From Halohasta salina (lineage in GTDB: Archaea; Halobacteriota; Halobacteria; Halobacteriales; Haloferacaceae), in the NCBI RefSeq assembly GCF_024178165.1, contig NZ_JAMZIE010000002.1:62001-126000 (forward strand): 64,000 bases of DNA. The letters are read 5' to 3'. Position numbers and translations under genes: made by a program. Positions 25,988 to 35,365 of this stretch are shown here, in pieces (within the stretch, counting starts at the first letter, position 1; each line of letters begins with the position of its first letter). The notes under the pieces were generated by a model. The model did not search any database, was not told the DNA's origin, and worked only from the letters and a program-made list of their open reading frames with translations.

Positions 25988-26305
25988 GGCGACCGAAGCG
26001 ATTGGGGCGGTCGACGACTCCGGTAGCCGGTCACTACGACCCCCTCCGGGAGTACTGTTGGAATCGAACCTCCCGCCCCGTCTGCGGCGAAACCTCCCTG
26101 TACCGGTGCGTTTCGGACGGTAGTCACTGTTTACTGAACTTGGCGTCGACCACTCGACCTGTGTGTACTGTAGTATCCGCTTCATAACCAAGGTGATCCG
26201 TCTCCGGTGGTGACGTATGCAACCGGAACTGACCGTCCCCATCGGCCGGCTGGTTCGATCGACCGCGGCAACCGATTTAGGTGGTACGCGAGGTTTCGAT
26301 TCGCC
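25988..26305. other. Intergenic region before the large membrane protein
   Basis: 318 bp with no supported ORF. CGATTTAGG at about 26272-26280 sits roughly 30 bases before the ATG at 26306 and may be a weak promoter element. A sequence near 26059 resembles a tRNA T-arm, but no tRNA can be folded around it. Confidence 0.4.
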
Positions 26306-28261
26306 ATGACTGCGCTGTCGACAGCGCACCGACTGCTGCCGCCCTACCGGCAGCTCACGCGGCTCGTGCCCTATCTCGCCGTTACGGCCGCGCTCTGCGG
26401 GACCGCCCTCCCGTTGTTGGTCGGGCTCGACACGTTCGCGATCGTCTCGCTGTATGCGACGGTGCCGATTCTCGTCGCCTCGGCGACCTACTTCGTGACC
26501 AACGGCTCCCTCGCGATCGACCAGCCGATGGCCCACCCGCTGTCGTGGCTCGGCATGAAGTTGTTCGTCGCTATCTACTTTGTCGTGCACGCCACCGCCG
26601 TCCTTCTGGCGGCGACCGCCGAGGTTCGACCGTTTGCCTACTACGGCCTCATCGCGTTTGCGGCCGGGCTCATCCTGTTTCAGATCCTCCGCTCCAGTCT
26701 TGAACGGTCCCACGTTGCGGTGATCCTCCTGCAGACGAGTCTGCTGTTATTGGGGCTGATCTGGTCGGTGACACTGAAGTACGACTACTTCTTCGGCCGG
26801 ACGGACGTCTTCCCACACCACGCGTTTATCACCGAGCTCCTGTCGACCAACGCCATCACTGCCGCCTTCGAGGCCTACCAACCGTTTCCGCTGTGGCACC
26901 TCTTGGTCGGTTTTCAGGCGATGTTGTTCGACGTCGACCCGCTTACGCTCTCGTATCTAACCACTGGCCTGCTGTACGGGCTCGTCCCGATCGTGATCTA
27001 CGCGCTCACACGCCGGTTTCTGTTTCCCAAGCGGACCGCGCTCGTGGCGGCACTCGGGGTGTGCTTCAACCCCTTTGTGATCCTCTATGGGATGTACTCC
27101 ATCCCCCGGAGCGTCACCTCGTTTCTCACGGTGTTCTGTCTCCTCGTGCTCCTCGTCGAGGGACGCCGAGCGGCAGCCCTCTACCTCGGGCTGTTGGGTG
27201 GGATCGCCGTCTACCACACCGTCAGTCTCCCGTTCGTTTTCGTCGTCGTCGGCTGCTGGTTCGTCGCCGAACGGGTCGTTGCGGCTACCGTCGATCAGTC
27301 GGCCGCGTTCCCGACGGTCGTCGAACCGTGGCAACTCCTCGCTATCCCAGCCATACAGGCTGGCTACTGGCTGATTAGCGGCTCAGAGATCGTCAGCCGG
27401 CTCGTCGACCTCGTCAGCGGCGAGACCACGTTTTCGGCCGGCAGCGACGGCGCGACGCTGGCGAGCCAGTTCGTCGGTGCACCCTATCAGGAGTTGATTA
27501 ACTATCTCGTCTTCGGGCTGATCATCTTCTTCGTGCTCGTGGCGGTGACACAGGGCCACACGGCGCTCGACCTCTCACAGCGCGGGAAAGCGTTGCTCCT
27601 TGCGGCGCTGGCGTTGGCGACCGTCTCCGTGCCGGGACCTGCGCTGTTGGTCGGTGCCGTCTCAGATATCACGCCGGATATGATGTTCCGGTTCGGCCAG
27701 TACACCTTCCCATTTATTTCGATCGCCGTCGGCGTCGGGATCGTTTCAGTAGTCAGAACCAACTGCCCGATCGGCGGTCAACGAGCCAGAACGGCGGTCG
27801 TCCTGCTACTCGTGTTCTCGGCAGCCTTCTTGGCCGTCTCGAACGATTTCGTCGCCTCCGACAACCCGCTGGCCGAACGGGAAGACGCCTACTCGTTCCA
27901 CCTCTCGGAGGCCGAGACCACGAGCCTGACGACACTCGGTGAACGCTCCGAGGGGGCGGTCACCGGTGATTACGTCACCTGCCGGTATCTCGACTACCCC
28001 GGCAACAGCGGCTGCGGGATCATTCAGGCCGACCTCACCGACGACCGGCTCCATTTCCCCGCGGAGTCGGTGTTCGTCCTCCGGACGGGCGAACTCGAAC
28101 GGCGTCCCCTGAGCGTCTACCCAACCAGCGAGCCGGTCGACGAGCCGCCGTACTCGAACAATCGCGACTCCGTGCCGTCGACCGCCGGGCTCTGGAACGA
28201 GCTGCCGGACCGGAACAAGGTCTACGATTCGAGCGAGGTGTCGGGGTACGCCGCCCGGTAG
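26306..28261 (+). CDS. Large multi-pass membrane protein of the polysaccharide cluster
   Basis: A 651-residue protein with about 13-14 hydrophobic helices in the first 530 residues and a soluble C-terminal domain. The first outer loop contains KYDYFFGRTDVFPHHAF with acidic residues after helix 5-6, a layout seen in GT-C-fold glycosyltransferases and polymerases. No decisive family motif was recognised, so a GT-C or Wzy-like role is only inferred from topology and context. The C-terminal part has two Cys near residue 575-585. A longer start at 26207 exists, but the extra N-terminus is basic and unlike a membrane protein start, so the ATG at 26306 is preferred. Confidence 0.6.
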   Translation: MTALSTAHRLLPPYRQLTRLVPYLAVTAALCGTALPLLVGLDTFAIVSLYATVPILVASATYFVTNGSLAIDQPMAHPLSWLGMKLFVAIYFVVHATAVLLAATAEVRPFAYYGLIAFAAGLILFQILRSSLERSHVAVILLQTSLLLLGLIWSVTLKYDYFFGRTDVFPHHAFITELLSTNAITAAFEAYQPFPLWHLLVGFQAMLFDVDPLTLSYLTTGLLYGLVPIVIYALTRRFLFPKRTALVAALGVCFNPFVILYGMYSIPRSVTSFLTVFCLLVLLVEGRRAAALYLGLLGGIAVYHTVSLPFVFVVVGCWFVAERVVAATVDQSAAFPTVVEPWQLLAIPAIQAGYWLISGSEIVSRLVDLVSGETTFSAGSDGATLASQFVGAPYQELINYLVFGLIIFFVLVAVTQGHTALDLSQRGKALLLAALALATVSVPGPALLVGAVSDITPDMMFRFGQYTFPFISIAVGVGIVSVVRTNCPIGGQRARTAVVLLLVFSAAFLAVSNDFVASDNPLAEREDAYSFHLSEAETTSLTTLGERSEGAVTGDYVTCRYLDYPGNSGCGIIQADLTDDRLHFPAESVFVLRTGELERRPLSVYPTSEPVDEPPYSNNRDSVPSTAGLWNELPDRNKVYDSSEVSGYAAR

Positions 28262-28351
28262 CTAGCCGGGCCGTGGCCGCCGATGATGAACCCGGCGTTA
28301 TGCGGTCGGTATCTATGAATAATTTTGTAGTATCGGATTTGTTTTCCGCAC

Positions 28352-28364
28352 ATATATTTAAATA
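28352..28364 (+). promoter_or_regulatory. TATA box for the PL14-like gene
   Basis: ATATATTTAAATA is a strong archaeal TATA element about 34-46 bases before the GTG at 28398. The segment 28310-28395 is distinctly A/T-rich, as expected for a haloarchaeal promoter. Confidence 0.55.
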
Positions 28365-28397
28365 TGAACTTATTACAATCTGGTAAAAACGACAGTT

Positions 28398-29528
28398 GTG
28401 GCGAATAATCACGACTACAATACACCTGACGAAGGACGGACCGATTGGCATCTCCCGTTGAACGCCAACTTCGAGCAGTTGGACACCGATGTCGAGATCA
28501 GGGACCGCGAGGACGCCCGCGACTCCTACCAGCCGAAAGACGGCGCGAAGTTCTTCGCCGTCGACACGGGGGCGGTGTTCCTGGGGGACGGCGACCAGTG
28601 GTCGACAGTGCCCCAAGCGTCGCTGTCGGTCGAGGAATCGTTCCGACTGCCGGTGACGGAGTCGGATCCCGACGCGCCGACCGCCGGCGAGATGTGGTTC
28701 CGACGTGATCTCGGCGAGGTTCGGGTCGGCACCCCCGACGGTGTCCGATCGCTTCCGGGCGGGACCGACGAGTCAACCGACGAGGAGCCAGCCGACGACA
28801 CCGTGAGCTACGACGTCGTCGAGCCGTTCGACGACTCCAGTTGGATCGAGACGTTCGGCGAGGAGTGGGACTACGGCGTCGACTCGAACGCGTCGATCCG
28901 AAGCGTCAGCGGGCGGGACGGCAACCAGCTTCAGATGCGGGTTCCCAGCGGGGAGAACCGCGGCGTCTATACCGTCCACAACCACCGGAAGCGAACCGGC
29001 TCCGGGCTGAGTGAGTGTTATCACTCGTTTTATCTGCGGTTCGAGCCGGGGTTTTACGACGGTCTCAACGACGACGGGAAGCTTCCAGGCTTCGCCGGAC
29101 GGGACGGCACCAGCGAGGGCGCTGGCGGGAGTCCGGCACGCGGCACCGGCTGGTCGGCTCGCATGGGGTGGGACGACCCGTGGGACCACAGCGGCTCGGA
29201 TATTCCGCTCGACTGGTATATCTACCACATGGATGCCGGCGGTTCCTACGGCGAGCACAACTTCATCGCGCTGCTCGAAGAGGGTCGGTGGTACAAAATC
29301 GAGCAGTATCTCGACATCGGCGAGCCGAACACCAACGACGGGGTGTTGCGCTGCTGGGTCGACGGGGACCTCGAATACGACCGGCAGGACCTGCGCTGGC
29401 GGAAATCCGGCGGCAACGACATCCAGTGGACGTGGTGGGACTTCTACCACGGCGGCGGCAACAGAGCCGGCGACGACATCTACGTCCAGTTCGACGACCT
29501 CAAGATCAAACGCGGCGGGATGCCCTAA
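28398..29528 (+). CDS. PL14-like polysaccharide lyase-type protein
   Basis: A 376-residue protein starting with GTG at 28398. The N-terminal about 115 residues carry a module with DWHLPLNANFEQLDTDVEIR and GAKFFAVDTGAVFLGDGDQW, which is common on haloarchaeal exopolysaccharide proteins and resembles phage-tail baseplate or fibre modules. An acidic Ser/Thr/Glu linker follows (about 118-135). The C-terminal about 240 residues form a concanavalin-like lyase domain with YHSFYLRFEPGFYDG, KLPGFAGRDGT, WYIYHMDAGGSYGEH and GRWYKIEQYLDIG, close to PL14 alginate-lyase-like proteins. No signal peptide is visible. The expected reaction is beta-elimination of uronate-containing glycan, but catalytic residues were not confirmed. 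Confidence 0.65.
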   Translation: MANNHDYNTPDEGRTDWHLPLNANFEQLDTDVEIRDREDARDSYQPKDGAKFFAVDTGAVFLGDGDQWSTVPQASLSVEESFRLPVTESDPDAPTAGEMWFRRDLGEVRVGTPDGVRSLPGGTDESTDEEPADDTVSYDVVEPFDDSSWIETFGEEWDYGVDSNASIRSVSGRDGNQLQMRVPSGENRGVYTVHNHRKRTGSGLSECYHSFYLRFEPGFYDGLNDDGKLPGFAGRDGTSEGAGGSPARGTGWSARMGWDDPWDHSGSDIPLDWYIYHMDAGGSYGEHNFIALLEEGRWYKIEQYLDIGEPNTNDGVLRCWVDGDLEYDRQDLRWRKSGGNDIQWTWWDFYHGGGNRAGDDIYVQFDDLKIKRGGMP

Positions 29529-29632
29529 TCGGTCGGGGTAGCCGTCGACTACCCGGTTCGTCAACGGGTCGACCGCGGCAGTAGGCGGCGTACAACAATG
29601 GTCGCGTCCGGTCTCGGGGACGGTACGAAACC

Positions 29633-30751
29633 ATGGCGTCTCAGAAACGAACCGAGCCCGAACCGACCGTCCAGATGATCGGGACGCTCCCGCCGTGGAA
29701 GGGGATCCCTGCCTACTGCAAGGAGATCTTTCAGGGGATCGACCAACAGTTGGAGTCCTTCAAGTTCACGGGGTGGACCGATCTGTATCCTGCCTCGCTG
29801 TACCCCGGCGGCGAGCCGAAAACCGACGAAGAGCCGGTCGAAGCCGACAACATCGAGCGGGAACTCTCGTGGTACAACCCGCTCAGTTGGATCTCGGTCG
29901 GCCTCGACAGCGACGTCGAGCTGATCCACGCCCAGTGGTGGTCCTACCCGCTTGCCATCCCCTACGTCTCGATCTTCACGCTCGGCAAACTCCGGGGGAA
30001 GACGGTGCTCGTCACGGTTCACAACGTCGAGCCACACGAACAAAACGCCCTCACCCGGTTTCTCAACGATCTGGTGTATCGCTTCGCCGACGAGTACGTT
30101 GTCCACAGCGAGGCAAACAAATCCCAGTTCAGCCGGACGAAAGGCGTCGACCCCGACGACATCCACGTAATCGCCCATCCGACGATCGGCCCCGAACCCG
30201 AGGGGCTCACCAATGCTGATGGGCTCGAACGGCTCGGACTCGATACGTCGCTGAACACGATCCTCTTTTTCGGCAACATCAGGGAGTACAAGGGGCTCGA
30301 ATCGCTGATCCGGATGACCGACTCCCTCAACGAGGACCGAGCGGTCGACCTCATCGTCGCCGGCAAATGCTGGGACGACTGGACGGACTATCAAGAGCTG
30401 ATCGACGCTCGCGGCCTCGACGATCGGGTCCACCGGTATCAGGGATTCATTCCCGAAGATCAACTGGAGGCCTTCTTCGCCGCGGCCGACGTGGTCGCGC
30501 TCCCGTACGAGCATTTCGACGCCCAAAGCGGAGTCGCGGGGCTTGCCAACCACTTCGGGACGGTGTCGGTCGGCTACGACGTCGGGGGGTTGGCCGAACA
30601 GGTCGACCTCGTGGCGGCCGACCGCACCGAGTTCGAGCAGTTGCTCCGGACCGCCCTGTTCGCCGAGGTCGAAAAGAGGGAGGTTACCGACGACAGCGTC
30701 GCGAAACACGTCGATCTCTACGATCGGCTGCTCGACGGCGGCTCCTCCTAA
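29633..30751 (+). CDS. GT4 glycosyltransferase
   Basis: A 372-residue GT-B glycosyltransferase. The N-terminal domain starts VQMIGTLPPWKGIPAYC, an early acceptor-side loop. The second domain has ILFFGNIREYKGLESLIR near residue 205. The donor-binding part is the EDQLEAFFAAADVVALPYEHFDAQSGV stretch (E-x7-E-like site with ALPYE and SGV). GT4 enzymes retain the anomeric configuration. No membrane helix is predicted, so a cytoplasmic or peripheral location is likely. It follows the PL14-like gene by 104 bp and is convergent with the beta-helix lipoprotein gene. Confidence 0.82.
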   Translation: MASQKRTEPEPTVQMIGTLPPWKGIPAYCKEIFQGIDQQLESFKFTGWTDLYPASLYPGGEPKTDEEPVEADNIERELSWYNPLSWISVGLDSDVELIHAQWWSYPLAIPYVSIFTLGKLRGKTVLVTVHNVEPHEQNALTRFLNDLVYRFADEYVVHSEANKSQFSRTKGVDPDDIHVIAHPTIGPEPEGLTNADGLERLGLDTSLNTILFFGNIREYKGLESLIRMTDSLNEDRAVDLIVAGKCWDDWTDYQELIDARGLDDRVHRYQGFIPEDQLEAFFAAADVVALPYEHFDAQSGVAGLANHFGTVSVGYDVGGLAEQVDLVAADRTEFEQLLRTALFAEVEKREVTDDSVAKHVDLYDRLLDGGSS

Positions 30752-30771
30752 CCGCCAGTCGTCGGCACACG

Positions 30772-31965
30772 CTACAGCAGTCGGTCAACGAGCGATCCCC
30801 GCTCGCCGGTGGTCTCCGCGGTCGCGTGGCCGACTGTCTCGCTGGTCGGAATCTCGCTGGGACAGGCCGCCGGTTGGGGGCCGTCGAACCCCTCGACCTG
30901 GTTGCCACAGACGATCCCTTGGTCGTCGACGATCGGCGTATCCGATCGAATGATGACGGACTCACGCTCGATATCGCCGATCCGGCAGCCGTAGATGTCG
31001 TTGCCGGCCACCGGCTGCTCGTCGGTGGCGGGAGCGAACTCGACGCCGATCGGGCTGTCGGCGATATCGCACCACCGAGCGGTGCTATCCTGACTCTTGA
31101 AGCTGATTGCTCCCGGCGTCTCGTCGGTTCCGACGTGGCCGGCGTTGCGGTCGGTCAGGTACTCGACGGTGACGTTCCGGGTGCCCTCCTTCAGGTCGAC
31201 GGCCATGGCGTGGGGATGGCCCTCGCTGTTGTCGATATGGTGGATCCTGACGTCCCGCGTCTCGTCGAGTTCGGTCCACGGATGCCAGTCGGCACCGAGA
31301 TTGCTGTGGGAGGTCCCGATGTAGAACAGCTCGCCGTTGCGGCTCTCCTCGCCGCCGAGTTGGTAGTTGCCGCCCGCGAGACCGGATATCCGAGTCGGGC
31401 CGAGCTCGGCGCCGACGGTCCGTTCGAGTCCGACGAGGCTCCGCCGGCTGTAGCCGATGGCGTGGGGGGCGACCACGATATCCCGGAGGTAGTCGTCGGT
31501 CGACAGCGGCGGACGCGTCTGGACGAGTTGTCCCGTCACATAGGACGCGAGCCGGTCGGGGTGGTCGGGATCGAGGAGCCCTTCGATAGTGAGTCCACGC
31601 AGGTGGATGTGACTGTGATTGATGCGGACGATCCCGTAGGCACCGCGTGCGCCGCGGAGAACTGCCGACTCCGGGCCGACGATCGTGATCGGCTCGTCGG
31701 CGGTCCCGCTTCGGGCCGTCGTGATCTTCTCGCGGTAGGTGCCGGCGGGAACGGTCACGGTGTCGCCTGCGGTCGCCGCGTCGACGGCCGCCTGAATCGT
31801 CTCGAAGGTCTCATCGGGCGTGTGCTCGCCGGCCGCGGTCAGGGTGCGGCCTCTGACGACACCCACCTCTTCGGTCCGGGAACTACACCCCGCCAGTACC
31901 GCCGACAGCCCGGCTGCGACTCCGGAGGCAAGCAGCCGTCGACGCGACCGATCGATCCCGGTCAT
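30772..31965 (-). CDS. Secreted right-handed beta-helix lipoprotein
   Basis: A 397-residue exported protein. It has a twin-arginine-like RSRRRLLASGVAAGL and a lipobox VLAGC near residue 29, so a lipid-anchored surface protein is expected. The body starts TFETIQAAVDAATAGDTVTVP and GTYREKI, the classic beginning of pectate-lyase-like beta-helix proteins (DUF1565/NosD-like). Rungs such as HIHLRGLTIEGL follow. It could be a polysaccharide lyase or epimerase working on the exported glycan, but no catalytic set was recognised. The ATG at 31965 overlaps the DUF1616 stop by four bases (ATGA), so the two genes form an operon. Confidence 0.75.
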   Translation of the reverse strand: MTGIDRSRRRLLASGVAAGLSAVLAGCSSRTEEVGVVRGRTLTAAGEHTPDETFETIQAAVDAATAGDTVTVPAGTYREKITTARSGTADEPITIVGPESAVLRGARGAYGIVRINHSHIHLRGLTIEGLLDPDHPDRLASYVTGQLVQTRPPLSTDDYLRDIVVAPHAIGYSRRSLVGLERTVGAELGPTRISGLAGGNYQLGGEESRNGELFYIGTSHSNLGADWHPWTELDETRDVRIHHIDNSEGHPHAMAVDLKEGTRNVTVEYLTDRNAGHVGTDETPGAISFKSQDSTARWCDIADSPIGVEFAPATDEQPVAGNDIYGCRIGDIERESVIIRSDTPIVDDQGIVCGNQVEGFDGPQPAACPSEIPTSETVGHATAETTGERGSLVDRLL

Positions 31966-32981
31966 CGTGGCGTCGACCCGCCGGGCGGACTCGTCGTCCA
32001 CAGGTGTACGTCGTAGCTCGCGGTCTCCGGCGAGGGTTCGGCCGGCGGATCGCCGGTGTACAGGAACCAGACGATACGGTTTCGGTCATCGGCCGTCGGC
32101 GTGAACGCGTACTCTCGGACCCGCGTTTCGCCGTCGTCGACGGCCATCTCGAAACGGTCAATCTCGGTTCGTTCGTCGACGGTTCGATCACTACTGTCGC
32201 CCGACACCTCTTCGGCAACGACGACGACCGTGTAGGTTAGGTCCCGTCCCTCGTGGTTACTGACGCTGACACCGACGGTCGGACTCGTCGACGACGCGAG
32301 CCGTTCGGCGGCCCCGTCGCCGACGATTCGCTCGCCGTCGTCGACGAGCATGAGTTCGGAGTAGCCGTCGGCCGCTGACGGATCCGTCGCCGCATAGCCG
32401 ACGCTGGCGGCGAAACACACGACCGACAGCACAAGCAGGACGGTGAGAGTGAGGCTCTGATATCCGTCGTAGGCGAGCCACTTCGAGCGGAGTTCGGTCA
32501 GCCAGCCGGGTGGCTGCAGTCGGAACCGGACGTCGGCGGGGCGGCGTCGCCGGCGTATCGCGGCGAGGCCGATTAGCGCGACCGTCACGGCGCTGACCGA
32601 CAGCACGAACGGGGCCAGGCGGACGCCGACCGACGTGCGATCGAGGACGAACCCGACCAACGGTACGAGGACGATACTGGTGGCGATCGCCAAAAGGTAT
32701 CGCTCGGTCGGGGTGATCGCAGACAGCGGCGTATCGTCGTCCGTCGACACGTTCTCGGTCGGCTCGTCGGTTCGGGACCGCTCGGGATAGAGTGCCGCAA
32801 GGAGAGCGTAGCCGGGGACGACGAAGGCGACGGCGAGTCCCAATGGAATCCGAAGGGGGGTCTCGCGGAGTCCCGGCGCGAAGACGGCGAGGTTGAGCGC
32901 GATCACGATCACGACTGCGACCGCGAGGTCGGTCGACCAGTGATACCGTCCGGGTCGTCTATCGGATGGGCGGGCGTCCAT
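31962..32981 (-). CDS. DUF1616 membrane protein
   Basis: A 339-residue protein. Two helices lie near the N-terminus (about 18-36 and 45-65), two more near 90-140, and one near residue 180. A soluble extracellular C-terminal domain (about 205-339) contains GVSVSNHEGRDLTYTVVVVAEE. It matches the DUF1616 pattern (N-terminal PLRIPLGLAVAFVVPGYALLAALYP). The function is unknown; DUF1616 proteins are frequent in archaeal glycan loci. Its stop overlaps the start of the beta-helix gene, suggesting translation coupling. Confidence 0.75.
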   Translation of the reverse strand: MDARPSDRRPGRYHWSTDLAVAVVIVIALNLAVFAPGLRETPLRIPLGLAVAFVVPGYALLAALYPERSRTDEPTENVSTDDDTPLSAITPTERYLLAIATSIVLVPLVGFVLDRTSVGVRLAPFVLSVSAVTVALIGLAAIRRRRRPADVRFRLQPPGWLTELRSKWLAYDGYQSLTLTVLLVLSVVCFAASVGYAATDPSAADGYSELMLVDDGERIVGDGAAERLASSTSPTVGVSVSNHEGRDLTYTVVVVAEEVSGDSSDRTVDERTEIDRFEMAVDDGETRVREYAFTPTADDRNRIVWFLYTGDPPAEPSPETASYDVHLWTTSPPGGSTPR

Positions 32982-33057
32982 GTAGCCGCGGGTTCGGTCG
33001 ACTGGCTAAAAGTATGTCACCGACTACTGACCAGTATGGAGTGCCTTACACTCGCCG

Positions 33058-33996
33058 TCACTCCATCTCGGGGGTCGTGGGGTACTGCTCGCAGACCATC
33101 CGGAGCCCCTCTTCGAAGGAGACCTGCGGCTCCCAGCCGGTCGCCGCATGCATCTTCGCGTAATCGGCACAGGTGTCGTGGACGTACACCGATTCGGGGA
33201 TCGGGTTTGCGACGTACTCGGGGTCGACGTCGGTGCCGAGGATCTCGTTGAGCGTCGCCACGACGGTGTTGAAATCGTGGCTCTCACCCGTGCCGAGGTT
33301 GTAGATCCCCGACAGCTCGTGTTCGGCGGCCGCTTCGAGCCCACGAACGATGTCGGAGACGTGGGTGAAATCCCGCGTCTGGCTGCCGTCGCCGTAGAGA
33401 ACCGGCGACTCTCCGCCGGCGATATCGTCGGCGAACTGTGCGATCACGTTGGCGTATTCCCCTTTGTGTGCCTCCGAACCGCCGTACCCTTGATAGACCG
33501 AAAACAGGCGCATCCCCGCCATCGACATGTCGTAGTGGTTCCCGAAGTACTCCGCGTAGGCCTCTCGGGCCATCTTCGAAGCTTCGTACCCTGTGTTAAT
33601 CGAAATCTCCATATCTTCCGGCGACGGGTGTGTCTGGCTGCCGTAGATCGACGACGTCGACGCGTAGACGACCGTCTCACAGCCGTCGGCTCGGGCCTGT
33701 TCGGCGGTGTTGACGAACCCCTCGACGTTGACCCGTGCGCCCGTGGTCGGATCGTCCTCGTGCATCGCGTACGACGAGAGGGCCGCCAAGTGGAAGACGA
33801 CGTCAACGTCCGTCGGGAGTGACTCGTCGACGACGCTCCGTTCGAGGAACATCACTTCGTCGTCGAGATTCGTCGGCGTCCCGAGATAGCCGTTGTCGAC
33901 GACGGTCACATCGTTCCGTTCGGCCAACCGATTGGCGAGGTTCGAGCCGACGAACCCCGCACCGCCAGTGACTAGTATGTCTCTATCTGTAATCAT
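33058..33996 (-). CDS. NAD-dependent NDP-sugar epimerase (extended SDR)
   Basis: A 312-residue extended short-chain dehydrogenase/reductase, likely a UDP-glucose 4-epimerase or related sugar epimerase. The NAD motif is VTGGAGFVGSNLANRL at residue 8. The active-site YEASK has Tyr and Lys, and upstream Ser/Thr lie in STSSIYG. RLFSVYQGYGG and YGDGSQTRDFTHVSDIV belong to the sugar-binding part. The ATG at 33996 is chosen because the longer start at 34047 adds a poorly conserved lead. The gene fits the same surface-polysaccharide locus and would supply activated sugars. Confidence 0.85.
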   Translation of the reverse strand: MITDRDILVTGGAGFVGSNLANRLAERNDVTVVDNGYLGTPTNLDDEVMFLERSVVDESLPTDVDVVFHLAALSSYAMHEDDPTTGARVNVEGFVNTAEQARADGCETVVYASTSSIYGSQTHPSPEDMEISINTGYEASKMAREAYAEYFGNHYDMSMAGMRLFSVYQGYGGSEAHKGEYANVIAQFADDIAGGESPVLYGDGSQTRDFTHVSDIVRGLEAAAEHELSGIYNLGTGESHDFNTVVATLNEILGTDVDPEYVANPIPESVYVHDTCADYAKMHAATGWEPQVSFEEGLRMVCEQYPTTPEME

Positions 33997-34074
33997 GTGT
34001 TTCGAGATGGAACCCGGATACCGACCGGAAGACCATCCCTCTACCACCGATTTTGACAGAAACGAATTAGTTAG

Positions 34075-34093
34075 ATGTCAGCTAATTTGACAT
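34075..34093. promoter_or_regulatory. Inverted repeat upstream of the epimerase gene
   Basis: ATGTCA (34075-34080) and TGACAT (34088-34093) form a perfect dyad with a 7-base spacer. It overlaps a second, shorter dyad CTAAT/ATTAG. It lies about 80-100 bases upstream of the minus-strand epimerase start, where an operator could act. It is short and could be chance. Confidence 0.3.
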
Positions 34094-34185
34094 TAGCGAC
34101 CGGTTAGCTAGCGATCACGGTCCGGCAGACGGCCGCTCGGATGGTTTTCGGGGCTGCAGTGGCTGCCGCCGTCGGAGCCGTGGGG

Positions 34186-35058
34186 CTAATCGAGGACGGT
34201 TTCGCGGCGCACCGTCTGGTTGCCGGCGGTGTCGGTGGCGCTCACCGTCACTTCGTAGTATCGGTCGTCGCCGACGTCGACCCGGAACGGCTCGATGCCG
34301 CTCGCCGTCGCGCCGTCGGTGTAGACGAGTTCCCACTGGATCGTCTGCCGGTAGTCCGTGACGAGGATGATCACCGACTGGAGGTCACTATCGGCGTCCG
34401 AGACGCCCCAGTCGACCAGCAGGTCGGCCTGTCCGTCCGACGCCGGCACGTCCTCGACTGCGAGCCGGTCGATCTCGGGGGTCGTCTCGGCGGCCGCGGG
34501 TGTGGTGACGGTTGCGACATCCCCGGTAGCGGTCTCGTCGGCTTCGGCGACCGCCCGGTACTCGTAGGTCGTCGACGGCGAGAGCCCCGAGACCGTCCGG
34601 TCGAAGGAGCCGCCCTCCGTCAACTGCTCGGTCGCGGTCGTCGACCAGCCGTCGGCGTCGGCTTGTCGGTACTCGAAAAACACGGTCGCTGGCTCGGAGA
34701 GCTCTGCAACGGTCCCCGTGACCGTCACCGACGACGGGGAGGTCGCATCGGCCCCGTCAGTCGTGACGGCCAGCGTCGGCTCGTCGACCGTTTCGTCGCC
34801 ATCCGAATCGGAGCCAGCACCGGGGAAGCCGAAGCCGCCAGCGCCGTACTGGCCGGTTCCGTACCCCGGTTCCGTCTGTGCGGCGACCGACCCGCCGCCG
34901 ATAACCGGTGCGGCAGCCCCAGCAGCCCCGGCGGCCGCCAACGAGAGATATCCTCGGCGGCCGATCGTCGTGGCCGATCCGCTGCCGGCAGTGTCTCCAT
35001 CTGTCGTGTCCGTTTGGCTATGCGTCGACTGTTCGCTGTGGTGCCCGGTGGGATTCAC
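34186..35058 (-). CDS. Tat-exported FN3-domain protein
   Basis: A 290-residue exported protein starting with GTG at 35058. An N-terminal hydrophilic lead of about 32 residues precedes a twin-arginine signal, GRRGYLSLAAAGAAGAAAPV. A Gly/Tyr-rich stretch (EPGYGTGQYGAGGFGFPG) comes next. An FN3-type domain covers about residues 90-190 and ends SPSTTYEYRAVAEADET. A second beta-rich domain fills the rest, ending TVSATDTAGNQTVRRE. No enzymatic motif is seen. A surface-adhesion or glycan-associated role is inferred only from its place in the locus. Confidence 0.65.
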   Translation of the reverse strand: MNPTGHHSEQSTHSQTDTTDGDTAGSGSATTIGRRGYLSLAAAGAAGAAAPVIGGGSVAAQTEPGYGTGQYGAGGFGFPGAGSDSDGDETVDEPTLAVTTDGADATSPSSVTVTGTVAELSEPATVFFEYRQADADGWSTTATEQLTEGGSFDRTVSGLSPSTTYEYRAVAEADETATGDVATVTTPAAAETTPEIDRLAVEDVPASDGQADLLVDWGVSDADSDLQSVIILVTDYRQTIQWELVYTDGATASGIEPFRVDVGDDRYYEVTVSATDTAGNQTVRRETVLD

Positions 35059-35365
35059 GGGTAGTGGTTCGAAGTGGAATATATAAGGTTTCGGAACAGT
35101 GTTTTATTTATGCTACTTTAGGTTATATATGAGGTCTTTTGAGAGTATTTATACAGCACTATAATCACGAAAAATGTGTTTTTAATTCCTCTCATACCAG
35201 TTATTACGGTATAAGTAGGTACACAGTAATTACCAGTTGTATACGGATAGTATATCCCGGTAAGCTGCCGTGTTACTATTTATCTGGTATGTATAGCTAA
35301 TGATGTGTCCGTATGTATGCTGTATCCGATACGTTCGCCGTCGAACCGGCATTCTGGCGCGCGTT
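35059..35365. other. AT-rich intergenic region
   Basis: 307 bp between the divergently read FN3 gene start and the deacetylase stop. Its left end holds the TATA of the FN3 gene. The middle (about 35095-35300) is notably A/T-rich and contains no gene. Confidence 0.45.
35078..35088 (-). promoter_or_regulatory. TATA box of the FN3 protein gene
   Basis: On the minus strand CCTTATATATT is centred about 25 bases upstream of the GTG at 35058. Transcription would start at or next to the start codon, so the mRNA is probably leaderless. This spacing supports the GTG start. Confidence 0.6.

Noticed and set aside
26055-26125. Possible tRNA on the minus strand (TTGGAATCGAACCTCCCGCC)
   Set aside because: Only a T-arm-like string is present; acceptor, D and anticodon stems cannot be formed.
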